Shown here: piece by piece, positions 36,501-46,099 of the stretch | Position numbering within the stretch: position 1 is the first letter of the stretch | How the letters are laid out: every line of letters begins with the position of its first letter | Notes under the pieces: generated by a model | Database searches by the model: none | Told to the model about the DNA's origin: nothing | Seen by the model: only the letters and a program-made list of their open reading frames with translations | Position numbers and translations under genes: made by a program | Source: Neospora caninum Liverpool | Taxonomy: Eukaryota; Apicomplexa; Conoidasida; Eucoccidiorida; Sarcocystidae | Reading direction: 5' to 3' | Assembly: GCF_000208865.1 (NCBI RefSeq) | Contig: NC_018394.1 | Location: forward strand, 951,635-1,015,634 | Length of the DNA stretch: 64,000 nucleotides

Positions 36501-37233
36501 TCAGGCTATTCGCCGTACGGAGCGTCACCTGGCACGTCTCAAATTTTTCAATTTCTCGAGTACACTCCAACAGCTGCAACCCGAAGGGGCTTCTTCTCCT
36601 TCCCACGCTCCTCAGGGCGCATTCATACGGGACAGCGCTACTCGGAGAAGACCGCAGGCTACTTCTGCCGACAGACAGAACGAGGCAGAACCTGGATCGT
36701 CGTGTAGCCGCCACAGCGAGTCCCATGGTTGTCCAGCACAAAACACGTCCCAGGAAGGCGTTCCAAAGGGTGCACGTTTAAGGTGCGCCGCGACGGTCGA
36801 GTGTATGCCAGCGACGTCTGCGTCGTCTTCGCGTCCCGTCATTTTGCGAATTTCGCCATCTGAGAAAGAAGATGCATCGCGCACAGGAGGCGCAGACAGC
36901 TTTCCCTCAGGCACAGAAGAGGCGTGCACCGAGGGTGGGCATACAGTCGAGAAGCCACGCACCGAGAGGGAACCGGTACATGTGGCTGTGGAGCAGAGAA
37001 ACTCGGGCACATGCGTGGCAGTTGTCGTGCCATGGAAGGCACGCGTAAACCGCCTGGTTCGTGGGGGTACGGAGGAGAAAGCTAATGCGAAAGACGACGT
37101 GGAAAAGAGTGGTTGTAACAGAACGGAATCGGCAGTGGGCCACCAAGACCGAAGACATACAGGCCCATCCTTCGGCAATTTTGCGCTACGGCCACGATAC
37201 GAGGAGGATTTCCTGATTCAGCGGAAGCTGTAG
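36501..37233 (+). other. Open frame of unknown status, possible exon
   Basis: A plus-strand frame of about 240 codons ending at 37233 (last residues NFALRPRYEEDFLIQRKL). It follows an acceptor-like TTGCTTTCAG at 36491-36500 and has no ATG near its 5' end, so if real it is a terminal exon. Composition is mixed and hydrophilic, with no recognised domain. The 34.0-38.3 kb interval otherwise shows no gene that I can support beyond the candidate at 34297-35343. Confidence 0.2.
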
Positions 37234-38323
37234 TCCCCCGATACGATCAGGTGCGCGGAGCAAGAGGACCGCAAACGGCCAAATCTTCTGCTCAGCAGGG
37301 ACGCCCCACACAATAACGGTTAGTTGTCGAGTTCTGTCGCCAGTTTATTTGCCGAGAAACGATGACCGTTTCTAGGAAAAGCGACCGGTTCAACACCTCG
37401 TTTTCTTGGGGGATCGTGGAAGGTTGTCGAGGCAAGCGTGTAGGGGGAGCACCTATGGCTTACATGCTCATGAGGGAACGGGAGGTAGACACTCTGTTGC
37501 AGATTTCGACTAACATAAGAGTGGAGAAGGTGTGTAGAACACAAACTGAAACCGGTGATAGTCTGACAGGCAGATGTCTTGACTCGTGTACTGCAGCAGG
37601 ATACTTTGAGTGCCATCCACTCTGTGTCGGTAATTTCATTTTGTTTTCCGAAACTCTTTGTGGAGCCCAACCGAAATCAGAACGCAGCGTACGTGATGTT
37701 GCGTACGCGCAGGCGGTGCCACCTGTATGTTCAGCTCCAGTTTTCTCCAATCCGTACTAAAAACGTATTCGTTTTTACGAGCCGATCCACGCGTCATTCA
37801 CAGGAGTTGAGTAAGAGCAAAATCCGCGTAGTTCGCGCCACAAATAGTGCAATAGAGTCCAACACAAAGGCCGTCTGGACACCCAATGAATATGGTTCAA
37901 AGGCTGGCGAACCAGGATCTCTCCTGCGGAGCAATCCATTGAGGTCAGGAGCCGTACTCGCACAAAAGGGGGTTACGTCTACAACACCAGCTGTATTTTA
38001 CGGTAGACGACACCCCATGAGAAGAATAACAAACGTAATTGCCAGGATGCCAATATTATTGGCTGCCACGTTGTCTGTAAAGCAACCGACGGAAAAGGGG
38101 CTGACTAAATCACGACACAATTCACCTGACGTTTTGCCGGTCGAATGTTGAAAACAACGCGTTGTGGAATCGGATCATGACATGCAACATTTCTTTACCG
38201 TCTCCAAGCCAATCCAATCAAACATCAGACAAAAAAACTCATTAACGTGGTGGATTTGCAGCTGCAATCATGATCGGCTGAGAAACAATACCCATTCGAG
38301 CCCTTCGCATCGATGCAAATGCC
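37234..38323. other. Region downstream of the ROP kinase gene
   Basis: Less G/C-rich than its surroundings; presumably the ROP kinase 3' untranslated region and flank. A 190-codon plus-strand frame (37579-38151) crosses it without a domain or splice context. I see nothing else. Confidence 0.4.
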
Positions 38324-40438
38324 TTATGTTTGCAATGTGGTTCTGGCGGATTGCTGAAAGAAGGCGTAGCTCTTGACGAATTGTTCAAGCACGGGGCGCT
38401 GGAGAGGATCCGGATGCAGAAATTGAAGAGCAATTCCCATCACTGCTGGATCAGCTCCAGGACAGACACGGGCGGAGAAATCTGCCAGGCGAATCTGGGA
38501 AAGATACGACATCCTCTCCCTGTAGGCTGTCGGCGCATCCGAAATGCCGTAAGGAAGTTTACCGTCGCAGATGAACTGGAAGAGTGTCACCCCCATTGCC
38601 CACACATCCAGAGGGCCACGGTTCACACATGGCTGCTGCGGCACCTGCTGTGACTTGGCAAGTTCAGGTGAAAATATAGGCATGTAAACTGTATCGTCGT
38701 TGCTCACACAGCTGCTCAGAACCTTCACATTGCCCATGTCAATCAAGTGTGCTCTGCCGTGGATGTCGAGAATGATGTTGCTCCTCTTAACGTCTCCATG
38801 GGCGACGCCGAGCTCGTGAAACTTGGCCAGTGCAAGTATTGTTTGCCTCGCCACTGCCTGCTGCAGAGGAACTGATGGATTTGGCTGGACTAGATTCGCC
38901 AACGTCGCACCCACAAGCAACGGCAGCAACATGATTTCTCTCGACAGCAGAAAGAGGTGAGAACCGTAACGAACGTGGGTTTCTCGGTCCTCAGGAAGCT
39001 TCAAAATCATTTTGCACACAGGAATCCCGAAGTTGTCCGCAAGTCGTGTAAGCGTGTACCCTTTGGCCAAAAGCATATCCCGGGCGCGCAACTCTTGCTG
39101 AACCGCTTCTGCCATCTGTCTCCTCACTGACGAAATCGCAGCGTTCAGTTCGTCTGCCCTCATTCCCTGTTTCAAGCAAATCTGGCCGTACGCCACCTTC
39201 GCTGCGTACCTTCCCCCATCTGATAAAGCCACCTTTATGACGACACCAAAATTTCCCGCACCGAGGTATCCCTCATTAATTACGTAAGCCGAGTCCCCAT
39301 TGGCGTTTAGTGTCGAGACAGGCTTCCCTCGAGGAAACACCTTGCCAATGGTACTCTCTATCCATTCTGGAGTCTCCTCTCTCCTCCCATGCCGACCGAC
39401 AGAACTGCGCTGTCGTGCTTGTACTGCCTCCCGCAGAGCAGCCTGTTGTGCGCGTGTGTCCGCCGGCGATACGAGAAGCTGCCCCGCAGCCTCACGTAGC
39501 TGCGTAACTTCTTCCGCGCTCGCGTTCGAAGGTCGTCGGTTGTGCCTTTGCTTGTTTGAACGGTCCGCCCCCAAAGTACGTACAGGTACATAGGCAGAGA
39601 CGGTAGAGGCAGGGTGGGAGGTGCCGGCGTTTGTTGGACTGTGGGGCGCTTCCGCGCTCGGTCTCCGTGAGCATCCCACCGCAATTGGTGCTCGAGTTTG
39701 GGGGTTCAAAGGAAGATGACCGGTCGACACGCTTAACAATTCATTGACGCTCTCGGGATTATAGTGCGGGTTTCGGTTAGGAGCTGACCCGGGTGCTGCC
39801 TCCCCTGAGGGCGCCGATGAGCTGGCGCCGCTGAAGTCTGAACTCCTTCGTGCGAAAAAATAACCTTTAGTTGTATCACGTTGTCCTGCCGGGTCGTGAA
39901 TATTGGGGCTGACCTCTCCAGCTCGAGGTGGGTTTCTGAGCGTCAACCGGAACCTCTCGGGAGAAGAAAACGCCTCTGTTGCAGGCGTTGTTTCCGGTCC
40001 GCTGCGTCCTGCTGAAAAATGGGCCAGATCGTGTCTCTTCAAGGCCTTCATAGAGGTTGAGGGACTCGACGGAGAAGCCGATACAGGCGAAACCTGACAT
40101 GGAAGGTCGCCACAACTGCTCCCACTGGCACTGCCTCTGGTGCCTGGCTGGTCCTGTATTCGGTCACCAGCGTCCTGACGCTCCTCAACCGTGTAGCCAT
40201 CGCGTTTATGTTCTACCGCTGATTGACTGAGGTCAGCACGACTCGATCCATAAGACCATTTCCTCTTTTTACTGTTGCCACTTTGATCCAGAACAGGAGG
40301 TGCGGGCGGACGTGTGTCCGTTGCAGTTGTTCGGGGTAATTGTTGTCCCTCCTCAGACACCAAGTACCGTGAAGTCGCGCAGCGGGCATAAGACAACAAT
40401 GAAAGAAAGAGAGTGAGGCGCTGTGTCGTCACTTTCAT
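38324..40438 (-). CDS. Secreted rhoptry-family (ROP) protein kinase
   Basis: A single exon of 704 residues. It opens with a cleavable signal peptide (hydrophobic TLFLSLLSYA, residues 9-18), then ~360 mostly disordered, Ser/Pro/Arg-rich residues, then a protein kinase domain from about 385 to 700. Visible kinase elements: glycine loop GAGNFGVV (393-400), Lys414 in YAAKVAY, a likely helix-C Glu449, HGDVKRSN (547-554) with Asp549 and Asn554, DMG at 567-569 in place of DFG, SPE at 590-592, and DVWAMGV (611-617). All catalytic residues are present, so it should be active despite HGD and DMG. The ROP family acts on host-cell or vacuolar targets after secretion at invasion. An acceptor-like TTTGTTGCAG lies one base before the ATG, so a noncoding leader exon is likely. 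Which ROP paralog it is I cannot say. Confidence 0.88.
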   Translation of the reverse strand: MKVTTQRLTLFLSLLSYARCATSRYLVSEEGQQLPRTTATDTRPPAPPVLDQSGNSKKRKWSYGSSRADLSQSAVEHKRDGYTVEERQDAGDRIQDQPGTRGSASGSSCGDLPCQVSPVSASPSSPSTSMKALKRHDLAHFSAGRSGPETTPATEAFSSPERFRLTLRNPPRAGEVSPNIHDPAGQRDTTKGYFFARRSSDFSGASSSAPSGEAAPGSAPNRNPHYNPESVNELLSVSTGHLPLNPQTRAPIAVGCSRRPSAEAPHSPTNAGTSHPASTVSAYVPVRTLGADRSNKQRHNRRPSNASAEEVTQLREAAGQLLVSPADTRAQQAALREAVQARQRSSVGRHGRREETPEWIESTIGKVFPRGKPVSTLNANGDSAYVINEGYLGAGNFGVVIKVALSDGGRYAAKVAYGQICLKQGMRADELNAAISSVRRQMAEAVQQELRARDMLLAKGYTLTRLADNFGIPVCKMILKLPEDRETHVRYGSHLFLLSREIMLLPLLVGATLANLVQPNPSVPLQQAVARQTILALAKFHELGVAHGDVKRSNIILDIHGRAHLIDMGNVKVLSSCVSNDDTVYMPIFSPELAKSQQVPQQPCVNRGPLDVWAMGVTLFQFICDGKLPYGISDAPTAYRERMSYLSQIRLADFSARVCPGADPAVMGIALQFLHPDPLQRPVLEQFVKSYAFFQQSARTTLQT

Positions 40439-43173
40439 CCTGCAACAAACAAAAACTCATGAAGCCTTTTAGGTCGACGGAAGACAACACCCCATATTCC
40501 GGGGCCGACACAATCCTGGCCCGATTAAAATATCACATCCGAGCGGTGTCTCACCATGTATCTACAAAAACGTAATGCTAGCAGCGGTTTCGAGGCAACT
40601 TGCTCCAGACGCGTTTGAGACCTGGTCGTCTCTTAGGTCACTCGTCGTGCATCAAACTTTTCAGGCTTGGTCAGCGTACGTAATGAGGTGTCTTCCGTTA
40701 GCTGGCATCGGGCACAAGCGACCATCGGGCCGACAACGCCAAAGTCGTTATCGTGTACGTTGGATATATTTGGTCCTCCATTTCTCTGTGGGTTTTGACT
40801 GGCCACGAAATCGCTTGTACTGTTTAAAGCGACGCACAGTCTATTCGTGACAAAAAGCCGTAACAAGTTTGCGGTTCGCGCCTTCGTTCTCGCGTCAATC
40901 CTAGCGTCAGGTCTGGGGATCTCGCAAACGCTGCGCGGGGAGGCTAGCGGCAGTAGCGTTTCCAGATTTACTGCTTCGAGGTTGCAGAGGCCCCCTGAAG
41001 TAATCAGCGGATACGGCGCATCTTCAGGATTTGCTCCCACCATGCTTACCTCACACCGACGAATCAAGCGGTGTAACAGTTTGATGCGACACTCCGCATC
41101 GCGGTCAGAATATGGGCCAAGGGCGAGTCAGTGGATTCGTCGCTTTCCGCGCCCGCACTCAAAGTTGAGCACTGAATGTTCTCAGGGTTGAGGGAAGAGA
41201 ACGTCCACTGATTCGGTACCGACCAGTCAAGTACAGAAGCCACAACGCCTCCAAGTTAGGTGCTGCTTTGTTTGAGGCTGTGGATCTTCCCCTTTCACAG
41301 TGTAACGCCTACACCCATTTGACGGTAAAAATTCAGCTGAGACAGCTTGTATCGGGCAGGATTTCGGGTTGTTTTAGTTCAAAGCCCGACGAGAGTCGTC
41401 AGACAAGGCTTGCAGTCTGTTGGTGACCAAGACTACCGAAGGATTTAAACGCGTTTCTGGAAGTCGAAACACAACGGCGCCCCCTGTCCACCCCTGGTGG
41501 TGCCTGAACTGGCGACGCTTCCTCGGATGGTGGCAAACGTCAGCCTTTGATGGCTCTAGGCGTAATATACGGATTACCGTTATCACTCGTAGTAACAGCG
41601 AGTAGAAACTTGGCACAGCGTCAAAGCTGGGACTCACAAGAGAGGCAGTCACATGCGAGAGAAATGAGCTAGCAATACTGCAAGAGAAGCCGAAAGAAAG
41701 GTGTTGGATCCACTCCGGAAATATGTGGTGCCGCTCCGGCGGTGATCGACAAGAAAATGAAAAAGACAAACTCGACACCGGCGGTCCCTTGCGCCGGGAA
41801 GGATTTGCTGAGACCATGCCTGTACGCTGCGTGATTGAACGAGAGGAAACGGTATCGCTTGTGAACGAGACGGGTTCATGTGTCCTTCGAAGTTGGTTTC
41901 ATCTTGACACTGGAAAACCAGCACTCCAAAATCGACCCGTGTATAGGTGAATTGTCTAGATGTCAAGAGACGGAAACGAAGAGAAGCAGTGGCAACGACA
42001 GACGAGAGGAAACGGTATCGCTTGTCTCCACAGTCACCCTTTGCGGAATGACCACGGTCTCGAAGTGTGGTTTCCACTATGTAGGTTCCTGTGTTTTCCG
42101 GTGCGTTCTACTACTGCTAAAGGACGGAGCGAGACAGGCAAGTGAACTCTGCGGCGACAGTGGTAACGCTCATTCGGTGTGAATGCATGCCCGTCTACGA
42201 ACCTTCGGTCAACAAGACAACCACCAGGCTGACCACTTGAAGAACGCCTTTTTTCTCTTCGCCGTACGGGACTGTTGATAATAAGCGAGCGTCTACGCCG
42301 TTCTAGAGTAGATGTGTGTACGCATATCTATATCTATAGATGTATTCGTACGTCTCTATCCTTTTGTCTCTCTGCATGCGTGCGAGATCAAGGAGGGTGA
42401 GTGGCCCGTGGTGAGCTTTCAGGACAAATACACATGCGACAACGGCCCGGGGGGCGGAGCACAGGCCGTCGGATGTAGTCAAGGAAGAAATGGACGTGGG
42501 AAATTAAGGTTTGTCAGGAGAGACAAAGAAGAGAAGAGGACACACGAAAAAAGAGATCTCCTAGACGACTCCAGTTTTCCCACTTTCGTCCTGACTCAGG
42601 TACGACAGAATATCCTCGAGAGCTAAGGAAAGGACGAAAAACAAAAGAGGAAATACGAGGAGGCGAGAAGAAGGAAGACGGCACGCATCGCTTCGACGCG
42701 CAGAGAGAAACAAACGGACAGTAACTTGAATGCGAAGACGGGGAGACAGCGCAGAAAGCCCTCAAATCTGCAAAACACATACACACATCAAACAGAAGAC
42801 ACGTGTGCCTAGCAAATGCAAGGATGAACTATTCAACTTGCGACTGACAGAACCCGTACAGAAACGCCGTTCAAAAAAAAGGCGGCAAGCGCCATGGCTC
42901 TTTCTCAGCTTGGAAAAAGTGTGATATCCCCCTGGCAGGTCCAGCTGTTCAGTTGTTGTGGCTGAAAACCCCGTCTTGTCAGCGTCGTCCGAGTCTCACG
43001 AGAAACTGCTTTTTTTTGCATGTGTGCCAGCCTCCCTTTAAACAGCCTATCTTGTCGCTATCCAGATCTCTCTTCTTATTCAAAGGGTTGTCCTTGTACC
43101 CTTTCGTCCCCCTCCTTGATCGATGTTTCTTCTCTGTTTAGTTCCACCGCCGTTTCCGCCGTGTCAGCACATC
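40439..43173. other. Intergenic region upstream of ROP kinase and downstream of eIF1A
   Basis: Should contain the ROP kinase promoter (40.4-41 kb) and the eIF1A 3' flank (43.1 kb). No gene is supported; frames are short or lack structure. A near-perfect direct repeat occurs at 41839-41862 and 42002-42025, and the part at 42.3-43.1 kb has TCTATA-rich and pyrimidine-rich tracts. Confidence 0.5.
41839..42025. repeat. 24-base direct repeat, 163 bases apart
   Basis: An identical 24-base word (beginning ACGAGAGGAAACGG) occurs at 41839-41862 and 42002-42025. Weaker similarity continues about 35-60 bases further on (CGAAG...TGGTTTC), suggesting a decayed tandem duplication. Confidence 0.75.
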
Positions 43174-44139
43174 CTACTCCCCTCCGTCTTCCCCCCCCTC
43201 TTTGCTTACGTCATCAATATCCATATCTTTATCCTTGTTCTTTCCGTCTTCCTCGTCTGAACTCTCATCGGAGACATCGGAGTCGTCCTGGAAGTCGATG
43301 CCTCCGCCACCACCATCTTCGTCTCCGAAAACGTCGCTCTCGTTGATCTTCGCGTTCGCCGGCAGCTCGCCATACTGTTTCAGCAGTCGCGCCTCATCGG
43401 GGTTGTATCTGCAGAGAGGAGTACAAAACACGCCGTGCCCCGAGTCAGCCCACAGATCTCGTGAGAAGGGCGCGAAAAGGGTATCTCCCCTGTCCTTGTT
43501 CTCCGGACCCCAGAGTGCACTTGTGTCCTGGATCGTTTCAGTGCGAGCATGGCGCGGCACCGGCTCTCCCCAAACGCTTACTTTGCAATGACATCCCCCT
43601 TGTCGTTCTGGAAGTCGCGAAGAGAGACGAGGACAATGTCTCCGCTGTTGACCCACACACGCTTTCTCATCTTCCCGCGAATGTGGCAGAGACGCTTGAC
43701 GCCATCGAAACAGTACGCCTCGAGACGGCCGTTCCCCAGCATGCGCAGCACCTGTCCGTACTCTGTAAAAAAATCGCCACAAAAAAGAACGCGAGAAAAA
43801 GGCACATGCTTCTCTGCATTTCTCTCTCCACTTCTCCGAATTTCTCTCTCCAAAAACGGGATCCACGCCTTCCACCCTGTCCACGCAACACACCCCCATG
43901 AGGCTTCGCATACTCATCTTCCCACCATCAGGCTGCGAAGGAATGCTAACCGAGCAGCTCTAGACATATATATATATATATATATATATGCACAAGCGAA
44001 TGTGCATGCACAGACAAGCACGTCACCGACTGCATACATAGCCCATGGAGTCAGAGCGTTGCGTAGTTAAGACAAAGATCTCTGACAACGCGTAACTACA
44101 CGTGAAAGAATGTGCATTCAGTATGTGTAAATATGGATG

Positions 44140-44173
<34 letters not shown>

Positions 44174-46099
44174 TGCACATATGAATATGCATACAGATGC
44201 ATCAATATGATGCGGCCAGCGAGTCTACAGCAGACGCATGCCGAATTTTAGCACTTTGAATGGGGTCCAACGGAAAATCAGCGAAAGGAAACGGGAAAAT
44301 AAAAACAAACTTTCTCCGTCTTCGAGAGTCGATACGAAGCGGCGCGGAGACGGGCTGCGTCTCGGCGCGTCCACAAACGCATGCGCCTCCCCAAAGCCAC
44401 ACATCAGAGTTCTGAGTGGAAAGATGGAACCAGGGAAGAGAGCGAGACCGGCTGTCGCGTTTGAAGGCACAACGAGTTGTTTCAGAGAAGAGAGCAGGAA
44501 ACAGGAAGAGGAAGCGAACAGACAAACACCGGCACCGGAGCGCGTTTGCCAGATTAGGCGACAGCAGTGTCGATCTCCCAGCGCGTCCGGAGCGTCGAGG
44601 TGAACGTACCCTGTCCATCTTCCTTGTACTGGAGCTCACGCTTCTCTCCCTCGTTGTCGTTCTTCCCCCTTCGGCGGTTCTTCCCGCCCTTTCCTGAAGC
44701 GAAGGCAGAAACAGCACAATGTGCGCGACTGAAGAACGACAGCGAATCCGGCCGTTCGGGTTGGAAAGGCCCAAGAGTCGAATGAAGAGAGCGGAGAAAG
44801 CAGCACTGTGCGGAAGAAACCAGGAGAGAAGCGACGCAACACCGACAAGACAAGGACGGGAACGAGAGAAAAGAAGAGACGTACAGACGCTGGCAAGCGA
44901 CGAGAAAGGCACAACACCGGGGGAGAAGACGCGCCGGAGGGGAGATATGCCCCGCGTGTCTTCTGATTCACCCTCGCAACTAAGATTATCTCTGCAGCTC
45001 CACACCCCCCGTTCGTCGTGTCCCAGACGCGGCTCCGTCTTCCATGCGCAATGTGAAAAAGGCAATCTGCATGCAGACACCACCGAGAGACGCCCCACGA
45101 GAGAGACAGATGCGCATCCAGTGCCTAGGCCGTGTACGCCCCGACACGACACACACTCGCGCGCATGTTTACGGACGATTAATGGAGACGGCCCCCGTGT
45201 TCTCGCACACAGATACATACACACCCTCGAAATACAACACGAGGCGAGTCGAGCAGTGTCGCTATACGCGCGAAGAGGCGACAGGAGACAGAGACGGGGA
45301 CGGCGTGGCGCGCGAAAATGGAAGAGGAATTGAGCGTGTGGAGAGCTAGACAGTGCGCGGGGCGCGACGCCACGCAAAGCACATCGGACACACATCAGAG
45401 CAGGCGAGGAAAACGAGGAAGCGGTAAGAATGGTTAAATGCTAACATAAGAGCAGTAAAGATGATCGACCTTGTGAAGCTGCTGGCCCATCCGTCGGCAG
45501 CTCCGAGAAGCTGGAAGAAGCGACGGGGCGGGGAAGCCCTATTACGACACGGGGCAAACGAACAGCCGCGCAGCGAAGAGAAGCGAGAAACACGTGTCTG
45601 TTTTCGTCGGTTTCAGCGAAACGAACAGCCGCGCCGCCGGCGGAGGGCCAGCGTGGCGATTTTGAGCACTGCGTGGTGAGGACCGACGGCAGAGCGTCAA
45701 GGCGCGAGAGGACACAGAGACGAACAGACAGACGGCTCTTGCGCACGTTCCGGATGAGGAAAAAACGAACAAAACCGCGAACCACAGAGAGGAAATCGGG
45801 GTGTGTCCAGGCACCACAAGAAACGCGAGGGGGAAACTCCGAAGGCATTCTCGAGGGGGGCCGAGAAGGGTGGCATCCACGGATTCACGGAATGAAGGAG
45901 AAGAAAAGGAGAGGGGAAGATCGGAAGGAGAAAAAACGCGACTGGCGAAAGTGAAGTTCTTGGGTCGTGAGATGTTCCTCCTATTTCGAGGCTTTCCCGC
46001 GAGCCCTTTCGCCGTTGTGGCCTTCCCGGCGTTGTCTTTTTCTGTCAGGCTCTTTTCTGGCGAATCGAAAAAAACGCGCCTACCTTTATTCTTCGGCAT
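43174..46099 (-). CDS. EIF1A: Eukaryotic translation initiation factor 1A
   Basis: eIF1A helps assemble the 43S preinitiation complex and scan for the start codon. Four exons: 46099-46084, 44693-44610, 43762-43582, 43408-43174; 171 residues, all phases agree. Exon 1 carries only MPKNK plus one base. Then follow the basic tail ([18 protein letters not shown]), the OB fold ([33 protein letters not shown]) and helix [16 protein letters not shown], all matching the family closely. The acidic tail is longer than in animals (171 against about 144 residues) and mixes Gly, Asp, Ser and Lys after the conserved [12 protein letters not shown] segment. Intron 1 is ~1.4 kb; a TA microsatellite lies in intron 2 (44141-44172). 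A second (43965-43990) is also in intron 2. Confidence 0.96.
43965..44172. repeat. Two (TA)n microsatellites in eIF1A intron 2
   Basis: TA tracts at 43965-43990 and 44141-44172 separated by unique sequence; both in the intron between exons 44693-44610 and 43762-43582. Confidence 0.9.

Noticed and set aside
38324..40438. Calling the ROP protein a pseudokinase
   Set aside because: HGD and DMG look degenerate at first sight, but the catalytic Asp, Asn, Lys and metal-binding Asp are all present.
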